A stretch of DNA of 64,000 nt, taken from contig NZ_JALQCS010000001.1 in NCBI RefSeq assembly GCF_023277115.1, positions 2,536,001 to 2,600,000 on the forward strand. The letters run 5' to 3'. A program made the position numbers and the translations under genes. This stretch comes from Acidithiobacillus acidisediminis. GTDB taxonomy: Bacteria; Pseudomonadota; Gammaproteobacteria; Acidithiobacillales; Acidithiobacillaceae. Below the pieces are notes generated by a model that saw only the letters and a program-made list of their open reading frames with translations, was not told the origin of the DNA and did no database searches. Of this stretch, positions 7,901-16,226 are shown in pieces (position 1 is the stretch's first letter; each line of letters starts with the position of its first letter).

Positions 7901-10357
7901 TACACGCGCATCCATATAGGCCATATTTCCTGACCATGCGGTTGCTATGACAGGCCTCCCAAGCGTCATCGCCTCGAAAGGGCCTAGTCCGAAGCCCTCT
8001 GCCCTATGCAACGATATGTAAACATCACATAAAGCCATGAGGGAAAGAACTTGTGTATACGGAAGCGATGCAGTGAGAATATGGATTCTGGGATGAGAAT
8101 GAAATAATGGCAGCAGAGGCTCTATCAACCTTTTAGACTCAACAGAATCGTTTGCGTTGATTTTTATAATGAGCCAGGCATCAAGGTCTCCATCTTCCAT
8201 CGCGGCGCAAAACGCCTTGACCACTCCGGCGATATTCTTTCTTTCTTGATCGCTCCAGGGCTCAAACGCGGTCAAAAACAGGACACCTGTTTCTGGCAAC
8301 CCAAACGTAGCACGCTGAGACGGCTCCCAAGGCGGCAACCTCATCGGAACCGGTGCATTCACCAATCTTGGACCGGGACAGGAAAAGGAAAAGGCAGCAT
8401 GAATGAAGGGTGTGGCCGCCAAAACAGCATCTAAGGAACGAAGAGAGTCACACCAAGCCGGTGGTATTACGGGCAACTCCCAGAACACCATAGCCGCATT
8501 AAACCGGCCTGCTAATTGCAGATCTTCATTATGCCGATCAACAAGCCAACCAATAGTTTCTGGCGGAAGAACGAACACATTTATATCATACCGAAGATCT
8601 CCAAGACGCTCGACACTCCGCAAACCAGAAGGAACCGCTTCTTTACCGCCTCGACCTAATCCGGGATCGAGATCAAATAGGGATACAGGAACACCCAGGT
8701 TAGTCAAATAGGATATCAGATAGCGGGCAGAAACTCCCAGACCCAATCTTCCACTCAAATAACCGATTACATTTATTCCCACCCTTCCTTCTGCACCCCA
8801 AGATGCTCTGGCGACATCACTATCCTGGAATATATCTCCACATAATCCAACAGGAATAAATTCCTCAGGCAATTTTTCAAAGCGAGAACCTTCCTCAAGG
8901 CCGTCCTCAGGCAGGTAGATTTCTCGGAACTCGTCCCCTGAGCCAGACTGCAGATTATTGTATAATTCCACCTTATTTTTTCGAAATTCATAGCTGTGAA
9001 AAACGCAATCAAAATGCAATATACATGCGCTATCCTGGGCAAGAGCTGATTTGGAAAAAACAAAACCAGGAGTATAAATCTTTGATACATACTCTACCCG
9101 ACTCTTTCTAAAAAGCCTCCACTGCCAATCAAGACCAATCTTAGAACTAACAATAGTCTCCAATGATCCGTCTCTGTAACAACACCATTTTCTACTAAAG
9201 CCTACACAATCAATGTCCTCCGGAAAATCACCCTCCCTTAAATAGGCCAATAATTGCGGAGAAAGTAGTTCATCGTCATCCAGTCTAAAAATCCATTCAT
9301 TTCTGGCGAGACTGGAAAGATGCGGTACAACCTTATGCTCCGCGATGCAACCATCTTCGTTAGCAACAACAACACTCTTTACCGAATATCTACTCAACAC
9401 GCCTAAAGTCCCGTCTGTCGTCTTGCTATCAACCCCGACAATTACATCATCAAATATATCCGATATAATACTTAGCGTATGAGAAATGTATTTTTCAGAA
9501 TTCATTGTTGGTATTATTATACTTACATTCATAATGCGGTCGCTTTGGATAATTTTAGATTCATTATCTGAATCCACACAAGAATCATGCTTCCGTTTAT
9601 AATAGCTATTAACTCTAACGTCAAATTTCCGTGCAAGCGTTTCGGTGGAGACCCCAAAATCTCTCTCAAAAATTATATTGAAGCTATTCAATACCTCTTT
9701 ATGTGAGCCTTTTTGTCCAACAACTGCATAATCCGGACTGACCCCACCAAGAACTTCAAGCAACCCGATGTCATCACGCACCGCCATTCCTTGACGTTCT
9801 TGAAGACGAAGGACTTTGCTTCGCCTAAAGCCGCTATATTCTACCAGGAAATCTAGGAGCAATGGCGGTATGGGCCGCTGATGGGTGGGGTCAAGGTAGA
9901 AATTACAAGCCCCCACCATAAGATTTTCCGGATTGGGAGTTTCCAAGATCAACAGACCACCAGGACGTAGCACTCTGAGAGCGTGCGCCACCAATTCCTG
10001 CAACCGTGGAAAAGGAAGGTGTTCCGCCACATGAAACGCGGTAACAACCGCCACGCTTTCATCTGCACAACTCTGTAGATGCGCCAATATATCTTCCTGC
10101 TTTGCCGGTAAGTGCCTTTCCTCACAAGCCTGAAGCATCCCCAAATCCTGATCCACACCAACCGCACGAAAACCCCACTCACTTACCAGCTGCAACCACT
10201 CTCCCCGCCCGCAGCCAAGATCAAGGGCTTCCGCGTCGGGGTATATCGTCAGCAGGGGTTTAACAAAGGGTTCATACTGCACCAAACGTGACATTATCAA
10301 TTCTCTGGAGCCACGATAGCGCTCCTCGAAAGCGCGATAAAAGTCCGAGGTGTTCAT
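4937..10357 (-). CDS. Giant methyltransferase/multi-glycosyltransferase, probable flagellin glycosylation
   Basis: A single frame of 1806 residues from ATG 10357 (an in-frame TTG lies 7 codons upstream). Order of domains: SAM methyltransferase (about 1-250, LDLGCGRGEW); GT2 glycosyltransferase (about 275-450, SIIIPTMNSEKYI, FRLDDDELL); GT4/GT1-like domain (about 525-890, EGFGLGPFEAMTLGRPVIAT); a GT2-like domain (about 1010-1170, LYTDEDSV); a canonical GT2 (about 1180-1420, PLVSILIPTRNQ); and a GT1/4-like C-terminus (about 1460-1806). It is the last gene of the flg operon, 36 bp after flgL, and fliC lies just beyond the ars cassette, so modification of flagellin is the best guess; O-antigen or capsule synthesis is the alternative. 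The DNA between about 8760 and 9720 is far more AT-rich than the rest. Confidence 0.85.
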   Translation of the reverse strand: MNTSDFYRAFEERYRGSRELIMSRLVQYEPFVKPLLTIYPDAEALDLGCGRGEWLQLVSEWGFRAVGVDQDLGMLQACEERHLPAKQEDILAHLQSCADESVAVVTAFHVAEHLPFPRLQELVAHALRVLRPGGLLILETPNPENLMVGACNFYLDPTHQRPIPPLLLDFLVEYSGFRRSKVLRLQERQGMAVRDDIGLLEVLGGVSPDYAVVGQKGSHKEVLNSFNIIFERDFGVSTETLARKFDVRVNSYYKRKHDSCVDSDNESKIIQSDRIMNVSIIIPTMNSEKYISHTLSIISDIFDDVIVGVDSKTTDGTLGVLSRYSVKSVVVANEDGCIAEHKVVPHLSSLARNEWIFRLDDDELLSPQLLAYLREGDFPEDIDCVGFSRKWCCYRDGSLETIVSSKIGLDWQWRLFRKSRVEYVSKIYTPGFVFSKSALAQDSACILHFDCVFHSYEFRKNKVELYNNLQSGSGDEFREIYLPEDGLEEGSRFEKLPEEFIPVGLCGDIFQDSDVARASWGAEGRVGINVIGYLSGRLGLGVSARYLISYLTNLGVPVSLFDLDPGLGRGGKEAVPSGLRSVERLGDLRYDINVFVLPPETIGWLVDRHNEDLQLAGRFNAAMVFWELPVIPPAWCDSLRSLDAVLAATPFIHAAFSFSCPGPRLVNAPVPMRLPPWEPSQRATFGLPETGVLFLTAFEPWSDQERKNIAGVVKAFCAAMEDGDLDAWLIIKINANDSVESKRLIEPLLPLFHSHPRIHILTASLPYTQVLSLMALCDVYISLHRAEGFGLGPFEAMTLGRPVIATAWSGNMAYMDARVACLVNYRLVDVRGSQPVYQAPVVPPGTQWAEPDLTEASAWIRWLCRHPEERVAIGQRAQAHIARWNQSADQDDWWSTLLALKWQKRILHGDSSVSGQSAEDVSGVARNSSPQPIAWLPQHRWLPQERQWAEEALAAAPTTPNLAFGVLGNANGNREVTSTSIAAQWQPVKMQSLDAKTRSASWLESANQELFTLDGDWLALLDAGDQLSPDASFRITQAIQQHPEWQLLYTDEDSVTPDGQHGNAHCKPDFNLDYLRSLPYVGGLLVIKKSLFVELDGFEPAADGAEDYDFVLRAWERIGDAGIGHIPELLYHRLQGGGHCTKSIEEILAASKAALERHLQRCGVAAEVQPGPFPPSTRVRYPLSSTPLVSILIPTRNQLGFLQRCVESLIEKTRYPQYEILIIDNDSDDPETCTYLDMLTAQEEQLGGRLRVLRHPGPFNFSAMNNRAVAAAQGELLLLLNNDTAALHEDWLDEMVSHALRSEVGIVGAKLLFPDGKIQHAGVILGMRGPAEHPFIGRAPEDRGYFGRAMLTQNLSAVTGACLLIRKDLYEAVGGLDEKKFQVSYNDVDLCLKVREAGKKIVFTPWAMLLHEGSASQRGEVEKKPSPEKEKRFAGEKLAFYHKWLPQLAFDPAYNRQLSLASTEFLIEDQAALTWSPDWRPRPRILVHPADREGCGEYRIISPMRALQQAGRVQGWETMRIFDVAEMERMSPDSIVLQRQMEWPQIEALERHKALSKAFRVFEIDDLITNLPVKSLHKAHIHKDIAKRFRKAAGLCNRLVVATEPLAKAYAGFADEVRVQPNCIEYAIWGKLQPRRRDGAKARVGWAGGVGHTGDLELIADVVRDLAEEVDWVFFGLCPEALKPYVREFHPGVPLPQYPAKLASLDLDLAIAPLEDNPFNEAKSHLRLLEYGILGYPVVCSDIYPYQGDFPVTRVSNRYRDWIKAIREAVADRAALAAAGDRLREQVRTHWLLEQNLDNWIAAWLP

Positions 10358-10393
10358 AATATGGAATTCCCTACTCAAGAAATTAGCGCGTGG

Positions 10394-11686
10394 TCACGAA
10401 ATATAATTAAACAAACTCAATCCCTGCACCTGCACAAAGGCCTTCTGCGCAGCCTGCAGCGCCGTCGAACTCTCCTGGAACTGAGTGATCACCTGCGGGT
10501 AGCTAATGTCTGTCAGGCTGCTTTGGGTGGTCTGAAACTGCGTCGTCAGGTTGCTATTGAGGGAGCTCACCGACTGTGCTTCCTGCAGGTTGGAGCCGAT
10601 CTGCGCCTGCACACTGAGGACCTGGGTTTGCGCCTGACTGAGATTTTGCAGGACATTACTGATGCCTTGGGCACGCTGGGCATTCGCGCCGGGCGAACCA
10701 CTACCCGCCTGGAAGGCCTCGATGAGATCGCTGAAGGTCTGGAACAGGCTCTGGGGCTTGGCCGCTGCCAGGGTAAAGCTTTGGGTCTGCCCGTCGGCGG
10801 GTTGCCCCTGTGCCTGAACCGTCGCCATGGGGCTGCCATCTGGGCCCGGAATCGTAATGCTCTGGCCTGGCGTATAGACTCCAGAGGACACCACACCGGA
10901 ACTGCTCAGAGCACCGCTACTGCTGGCTACCCCGCTGCTGACGCTATAGCTCAGCGCACCACTGGCGTTGGCACTGACACTCACCTGATACTCCACACCC
11001 TGGGCCACGAAGGCATTGTTGGCCGCACTCGTATTGATTACGGAGCCCGGACCCAAGGTTACCGTCCCCGAACCCCCACTATAATTGCTGCCACTGGGTG
11101 TAACGCTGAACGTGCCGTTGCCATCCGGAATATTCATGAATACCTGATTGCCGGGCTGCGACACCCCCATGTTCAGGGATGGCCCAATCTGCAGGGTCTG
11201 CTGACTGCTATCCCCTTGATAGACGACCTGACCGTTCCCTTGCAGGGTGAACGGCTGCCGATTGGTCAGAGAGCCACCGTAGAGATACGCGCCGTTGCCA
11301 TCCTGGGTATTGGCCAACTGCACCAGCTGCTGCAGATTCCCTTGCATCTGCGTGACTGCGTTCTGCAAATCGTTGCCGTTGACAGTGGCATTATTCATTT
11401 GCACCGCCAGCTGTTTGACCTGATCAATCAGCGTTCCCACGCTCTGCAACGAACTACTACTGAGCTGCAGGTTCTGCTGCGCGTACTGATTGCTTTGCTG
11501 ATAACTCTGCAGATTGGCAATGCGCGCACCCAGATTCAACGACTGGGAATAGGCCGTTGGGTTATCCGCCGGGTTGGTCAGGGCATTACCGGTGGAAAGC
11601 TGCTGACTCAACTGATTGAGGGTGCTTTGTTGTTGCAGCATACCGCTGAGCCCGGCCTGAAAGATCTGTTGGGTGCTGACACGCAT
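10394..11686 (-). CDS. flgL: Hook-filament junction protein 3
   Basis: A hook-associated protein of 430 residues that joins hook to flagellin filament. The N-terminus (MRVSTQQIFQAGLSGMLQQQ, LSTGNALTNPADNP) and the C-terminal helix are flagellin-like. It is longer than enterobacterial FlgL (about 317 residues) because of a Ser/Gly/Asn-rich middle at about 170-290. It lies 11 bp after flgK. FlgN, encoded at 22696, would be its export chaperone. Confidence 0.95.
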   Translation of the reverse strand: MRVSTQQIFQAGLSGMLQQQSTLNQLSQQLSTGNALTNPADNPTAYSQSLNLGARIANLQSYQQSNQYAQQNLQLSSSSLQSVGTLIDQVKQLAVQMNNATVNGNDLQNAVTQMQGNLQQLVQLANTQDGNGAYLYGGSLTNRQPFTLQGNGQVVYQGDSSQQTLQIGPSLNMGVSQPGNQVFMNIPDGNGTFSVTPSGSNYSGGSGTVTLGPGSVINTSAANNAFVAQGVEYQVSVSANASGALSYSVSSGVASSSGALSSSGVVSSGVYTPGQSITIPGPDGSPMATVQAQGQPADGQTQSFTLAAAKPQSLFQTFSDLIEAFQAGSGSPGANAQRAQGISNVLQNLSQAQTQVLSVQAQIGSNLQEAQSVSSLNSNLTTQFQTTQSSLTDISYPQVITQFQESSTALQAAQKAFVQVQGLSLFNYIS

Positions 11687-11697
11687 CTTGGCTCTCC

Positions 11698-13710
11698 TTA
11701 CAAGGCCTGGATCAAGGACTGAAACAAGGTATTGCCGACGGATATCGCCTTGGCCGCCGCCTGATAGGCCTGCTGATAGAGGATGAGGTTGGCCGCCTCT
11801 TGATCGAGGTTGACGCCGGAATAGGACTGCTGCGCCGATTGCGCTGAGCTGAGTACCGCGGACTGAGCCTGGGCCGTGCTCTGCGCTTGATTGGCCTGGG
11901 TGCTGACCTGACTGAGGAGTTGCGCCGCCTGGGCGTTGGCATTGTTTCCCCCAGCAAAGACCCCCTGCGTCGCCAGGGCTGCCAGTTGCTGCGCATTGCC
12001 ATTGCTGCCCGCACCGCCGGGACTGAGGGTAAAGGTATCCCCCTTACCCACCAAGGTTCCCGAAAGGGTCATCTGATAATAACCGCCCGGGGGATTGTTG
12101 GGATACGCAATATCGATGGCGGTACCCGAACTGCCTAGAGCCACCGTCCCACTGGCCAGGGTGCTGCCGCCCGCGCTGATAGTGAAGCCGGCGGAACCAC
12201 TGCTGGCGCCAGCAGCAAATTGCAGCTCCAGATTCGGCAACGGAAAAGCGAGTCCGCTGAGCACCACCGCACCAGTACCACTCGTGCGCACATACTGCCC
12301 CGCCGAGAGGGTCATGTTGCCGGCATTGGTGTTCACTAGGCTACCACTGCTGAGGCTGCCAGGACTTCCTACATACAGGCTGGCCGCGGCAATCTGACTG
12401 GGATCGGTCAGGACCGTTTGCATACCCGTCGCCCCTAAGCGGGTAGGCTCCACCAGATAACGATCGCCCGTGGCCACCGTACCAGACACCTGCAAGGAAA
12501 AGCCTTGCCCTGAGAAATTCAGGGTGGTCGTGCCGCTACTGACGGTACCCGACGTTGTGGCCAGCACGTTACCCGTATTGGCATCGGCCAACTGCCAGCC
12601 GCCGCTGGTCTTGCTCAGCAGATAGTCGCTGCCGGTGAGATTGGCGGTGGGACCGATACTGCCCGAGATCACCGCCGCCAGCCCACCGCTGCTGTTCTGG
12701 CTATTGGCAAAGACCTGCACTGGCCCGGTCTGGAACAGGGCGGATCCGGAGCTTCCCTGCAGAGTCAATCCCTGCGCCTGTTGCGCATTGACCGCAGCCG
12801 CCAAACCATCCGCCAGGAGCCCCAGACCATTTTCCGCCGGCTGCAGCGACTGACTGCGTAACTGCAGCAGTCCGCCCAGCACGCCACCCGTCAGATTCTT
12901 GGTAATGTCGGCGCTGCCCTGGGACCCCACATAGGCCACATCGAGGTTCTGTTGGTTATACTGGCTTGGCTGGGTCTGCAAGGAAAAGGCCTGGTTGCCC
13001 GCCACCAGCACCTGTCCGTTGGACAGAAAGACATTGATCTGAGAATTGTTCTGCCGCACCACCTGTACCCCAACCTGGCTGTTGAGCTGGGTGAGCAGCT
13101 GATCCCGCTGATCGAGTAGGTTATTCGGCTGCCCATTCCCCAAACCGGCGGAATTAGCGATTTGTTGATTCAACTTCGCAATCTGGCTGCTCAACTGATT
13201 GATGCTGCTGACACTCTGCTGCATCTGCTGGTTGATGCCTTGGCCAATGCTATCGAGCTGCTGTCCAAGGGACTGAAAGGTGCTGCTGAGGGTCTGGGCG
13301 TCGCCGAGCAGCGCCTGGCGCGACGGGATATCACTGGGATTGGCGGCCACCTGGGCTGCCCCCGAAAAAAACTGCTGGATTTGCGTGCTGACGTTGCCAT
13401 TGTTGAGCACCCCCAGGACCTGCTGCAATCCCTGGGATAGCGTCGAGGCTCCGCTGGAACCAGCACTGGCAGACCAGACCTGCCCCTGCAAGAAGCTACT
13501 GTAGAGCCGCTGCACCTCGCTGATCTGCGTGCCGTTGCCATAAAATTGTCCGCCGAGGAAACTGGGCGAGGTCGTAGACTGAATGACATTTTCTTGGCTA
13601 TAACCGGGCGTATTGACGTTGGCAATATTGTTGCCCGTAACCTGCAATGCCTGCTGTGCTGCCTGCAAGCCGGTGAGAGAGGTATTGATCAGACCCGATA
13701 CGCCAGACAT
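11698..13710 (-). CDS. flgK: Hook-filament junction protein 1
   Basis: A hook-associated protein of 670 residues. The start is ATG 13710 (MSGVSGLINTSLTGLQAAQQ), which matches FlgK N-termini; an in-frame extension of 43 codons upstream runs through the preceding gene and is not credible. VTGNNIANVNTPGYSQEN is the rod/hook family signature, and the C-terminus (EAANLILYQQAYQAAAKAIS) is the conserved D0 helix. The middle (about 320-590) is Ser/Thr/Gly-rich and makes it longer than E. coli FlgK (547). The start is immediately after the stop of the small gene upstream, which implies translational coupling. Confidence 0.96.
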   Translation of the reverse strand: MSGVSGLINTSLTGLQAAQQALQVTGNNIANVNTPGYSQENVIQSTTSPSFLGGQFYGNGTQISEVQRLYSSFLQGQVWSASAGSSGASTLSQGLQQVLGVLNNGNVSTQIQQFFSGAAQVAANPSDIPSRQALLGDAQTLSSTFQSLGQQLDSIGQGINQQMQQSVSSINQLSSQIAKLNQQIANSAGLGNGQPNNLLDQRDQLLTQLNSQVGVQVVRQNNSQINVFLSNGQVLVAGNQAFSLQTQPSQYNQQNLDVAYVGSQGSADITKNLTGGVLGGLLQLRSQSLQPAENGLGLLADGLAAAVNAQQAQGLTLQGSSGSALFQTGPVQVFANSQNSSGGLAAVISGSIGPTANLTGSDYLLSKTSGGWQLADANTGNVLATTSGTVSSGTTTLNFSGQGFSLQVSGTVATGDRYLVEPTRLGATGMQTVLTDPSQIAAASLYVGSPGSLSSGSLVNTNAGNMTLSAGQYVRTSGTGAVVLSGLAFPLPNLELQFAAGASSGSAGFTISAGGSTLASGTVALGSSGTAIDIAYPNNPPGGYYQMTLSGTLVGKGDTFTLSPGGAGSNGNAQQLAALATQGVFAGGNNANAQAAQLLSQVSTQANQAQSTAQAQSAVLSSAQSAQQSYSGVNLDQEAANLILYQQAYQAAAKAISVGNTLFQSLIQAL

Positions 13711-13711
13711 C

Positions 13712-14062
13712 TCACGCACTCCCCAAGGAATGACCGCGCCCGATACGATCAGCAAAACTTGCCGTAGAAGATTGGCTCTCCGGCTCCAGACGCGCGCGGA
13801 TCTCTTCCATCCCAACGCGAAGGGCATGTTCAAAAGCAACGACGATCTCTTGCAGGTCTAGCACCGCAGCAGCCAGCTCTGGACTGGCCGGGCGCTGCCC
13901 TGCGGCGGCCCGCAGGGAGAGCAACTGCGCGAGCAGTTCCTGCTGTCGCAGCAATTGCTTGGGATCGCTCGGCTCCCCCGCCTGCAAAGCTGTCCGCGCT
14001 TGCGCAAGCAGGGCCGTGAGGCTTTGCAGTGTCTGCAGTTCTTCGCGATCTTTGGCTTCCAT
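13712..14062 (-). CDS. Unknown small helical protein between flgJ and flgK
   Basis: A 116-residue protein starting at ATG 14062, which has GGAGAAGG just upstream; an earlier in-frame ATG (14086) is possible. The sequence is Leu/Ala/Gln/Glu-rich and looks all alpha-helical with coiled-coil potential, with a Ser-rich tail. It has no cysteine, signal peptide or membrane segment. It sits between flgJ and flgK and its stop almost touches the flgK start. Small helical proteins at such positions are often export chaperones (FlgN/FliT type), but a better FlgN candidate is at 22696. No family is recognised. Confidence 0.75.
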   Translation of the reverse strand: MEAKDREELQTLQSLTALLAQARTALQAGEPSDPKQLLRQQELLAQLLSLRAAAGQRPASPELAAAVLDLQEIVVAFEHALRVGMEEIRARLEPESQSSTASFADRIGRGHSLGSA

Positions 14063-14112
14063 GCCCTTCTCCACTTCTCCTGCCATCTATAACGTCACAT
14101 TGCTCCGAAAAC

Positions 14113-15075
14113 TCAAGGGGTAAGCCCCGTACCGGCCAGGGCGGCCTGCATGACGGGTCCCTGCGCCAGAGCCGTCATCTTCGCGGCATAGTCGGGATCC
14201 GTGGCATACCCGCCATTTTGCAGGGCCTGCGCAAAACCGATAATGTTATTACCCTGCCCCAAAGCCGCGCGATAACGGGGACTATTGAGCAATAACTGGG
14301 TGTAATTTTCCACACTGGAAGCTACATTCTGATAAGCGCGGAAGCTTGCATCTTCCGTAGTATTTACGCCAGAAACAAATTCATGGGTAAGATTTTCTAG
14401 AGTATTGCCGCCCCAGCCTGTACCCGCCTTGATGCCAAATAGATTATTTCCGGGGGCATGTGCGCCCCAGCCGGTTTCCAGGGCGGCCTGGGCGAGGATT
14501 GCGACGGGCGACACATCCAGTTCCACGGCTGCCTGCCGCACCGCGGGCAAAATATTTTCGACAAAGGCACGCGCGCGTTGCAGGAGATTTTGACCCGGCT
14601 TCTGCCAACTGGCGGGTGTCGCTCCATTCGCTGGTAAACCGGCGTTATTCGGGGCGGCTGGAATGGTAACCGGAGTAGTCGCTGCCTCCGCCTTGGCCGC
14701 GGTCTTTGCATCCCAATGCAGGTGATAGCGATTGGCAATCTCTTTCGCGAGGGTGCTCGCCAGGCCAATTCCCGAGCCCTGCGCCACCGTTTGCGCGATT
14801 TGCTGCGTAAAGAGAGACTGGAACATTGGCCCACTGCTTTTGCCCAACAGGTCTGGGCCAAAACTGGTCTTGCTCATCGATTCCAGCATTTGGTCGAGAA
14901 GCATGGCCTCGAATTGCTTGGCCGTAGCGAGGATGGCGGCGGGGTTCTTCGCGGCGGCTTCCTGATGCAACTGCTGCAATTGCGCAAAGCTCAGGGCGCT
15001 TCCCGCCGCAGTCTGGGCTGTGCCAGCGCTGAGCGGAACGGCCTGGGCCGATGCCTGCAGGGCAATGCCGGCCAT
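14113..15075 (-). CDS. flgJ: Rod-capping protein and peptidoglycan hydrolase FlgJ
   Basis: A 320-residue two-domain protein. The N-terminal rod-binding domain (about 45-120, AKQFEAMLLDQMLESM) caps the growing rod. The C-terminal glucosaminidase domain (about 165-315, AILAQAALETGWGAHAPGNNLFGIK) cuts peptidoglycan to let the rod through; the Glu in ALETGWG is the expected catalytic residue. Start ATG 15075 follows a near-perfect AGGAGGTGATC site, and the long upstream extension of the frame overlaps flgI and is rejected. Confidence 0.95.
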   Translation of the reverse strand: MAGIALQASAQAVPLSAGTAQTAAGSALSFAQLQQLHQEAAAKNPAAILATAKQFEAMLLDQMLESMSKTSFGPDLLGKSSGPMFQSLFTQQIAQTVAQGSGIGLASTLAKEIANRYHLHWDAKTAAKAEAATTPVTIPAAPNNAGLPANGATPASWQKPGQNLLQRARAFVENILPAVRQAAVELDVSPVAILAQAALETGWGAHAPGNNLFGIKAGTGWGGNTLENLTHEFVSGVNTTEDASFRAYQNVASSVENYTQLLLNSPRYRAALGQGNNIIGFAQALQNGGYATDPDYAAKMTALAQGPVMQAALAGTGLTP

Positions 15076-15077
15076 GC

Positions 15078-16208
15078 TCAGATCACCTCCAACTGGGCAT
15101 GCAGGGCGCCAGCTGCCTTCATCGCCTGCAGGATGGCGATCAGATCGGTGGGCGTGGCGCCAACGGCATTCAGGGCACGCACCACCGCCTCCAGGCTTAC
15201 CCCCGGCTGAAACATCAGCAACTTGGCCTGCGGTTGCTTGACCGTGACATTGGCCTGCGGCACCACCACTGTCTGCCCCGCCCCCAGGGGATTGGGCTGA
15301 CTCACCAGATATTTCTGCGAGATGGTGACGGAGAGATTGCCGTGGGCGACAGCACAACTCCCCAGGGTCACGTTCTGCCCCAAAACCACCGTACCGCTGC
15401 GGGCATCGATGACCACCTTGGCGACGGGGGTTTCCGGATCGACATTGAGGTTTTCGATCAGGGCCAGAAAATTGACGCGCTGACTCGGATTGCTTGGTGC
15501 CCGCACCTGCACCACGCCCGCATTCAGGGCTTCGGCCGTGCCATAGCCCAGACTGCGGTTGATCGCATCGACAATGCGTGCAGCAGTGGTGAAACTGGGG
15601 GTGTGCAAATCGAGTTGGAGCGGCCCGCCATTCGTAAAGCCGCTGGGCACTGCCCGTTCCACATTGGCGCCATTGGGGATGGTCCCTGCCGTAGTGATGT
15701 TCACCTGGGCGGAAGCGCCATTACTGCTGGCGCCAAAGCCGCTGACGATGATGCTGCCCTGGGCCACGGCGTAGGTCTGCCCATCGGCACCCTTGAGCGG
15801 CGTCATGAGCAGGGTGCCCCCCGCCAGACTGGACGCATTGCCCACCGCCGAGACCGTCACGTTGATAGTCTGCCCCGGCTGTGCAAAGGGGGGCAGGTGC
15901 GCGGTTACCATCACCGCCGCCACATCCTTGGGTTGCAGATTATTGGCTACCGAGGCCGGTAAATTGATGCCCAGACGCTGAAACATATTGAGCAACGATT
16001 GTGTGGTGTAGGGCACCTGAGTGGCCTGATCGCCAGTGCCATTCAACCCCACCACCAGCCCGTAACCCACCAGCTGATTACTGCGCACTCCGGATACCAT
16101 AGCTAGGTTGCGGATGGTTTCTGCCGATGCCGGGGCCATCGCAAAGATCGTCAAACTGAACAAGGCAAAGCCAAGGGTCCAGAGGGGTAGGCGAAGGTAG
16201 CGATGCAT
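15078..16208 (-). CDS. flgI: Flagellar P-ring protein
   Basis: A periplasmic P-ring subunit of 376 residues with a Sec signal peptide (1-29, cleavage after APASA). Conserved FlgI features are the NQLVGYGLVVGLNGTGDQ segment near the N-terminus and the C-terminal LNAVGATPTDLIAILQAMKAAG. Length is normal for the family. The flgJ start and its ribosome binding site lie at the very end of this gene. Confidence 0.97.
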   Translation of the reverse strand: MHRYLRLPLWTLGFALFSLTIFAMAPASAETIRNLAMVSGVRSNQLVGYGLVVGLNGTGDQATQVPYTTQSLLNMFQRLGINLPASVANNLQPKDVAAVMVTAHLPPFAQPGQTINVTVSAVGNASSLAGGTLLMTPLKGADGQTYAVAQGSIIVSGFGASSNGASAQVNITTAGTIPNGANVERAVPSGFTNGGPLQLDLHTPSFTTAARIVDAINRSLGYGTAEALNAGVVQVRAPSNPSQRVNFLALIENLNVDPETPVAKVVIDARSGTVVLGQNVTLGSCAVAHGNLSVTISQKYLVSQPNPLGAGQTVVVPQANVTVKQPQAKLLMFQPGVSLEAVVRALNAVGATPTDLIAILQAMKAAGALHAQLEVI

Positions 16209-16226
16209 GGGGCGATCTCCCGTGGC

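Noticed and set aside
10361-11722. A 453-codon plus-strand frame opposite flgL
   Set aside because: Fully antisense to flgL, which has conserved flagellin-like ends. The opposite frame is a by-product of codon usage.
11698-13839. The longer FlgK frame with 43 extra N-terminal residues
   Set aside because: The extension runs across the neighbouring gene and its own ribosome binding region, and known FlgK proteins begin at the downstream Met.
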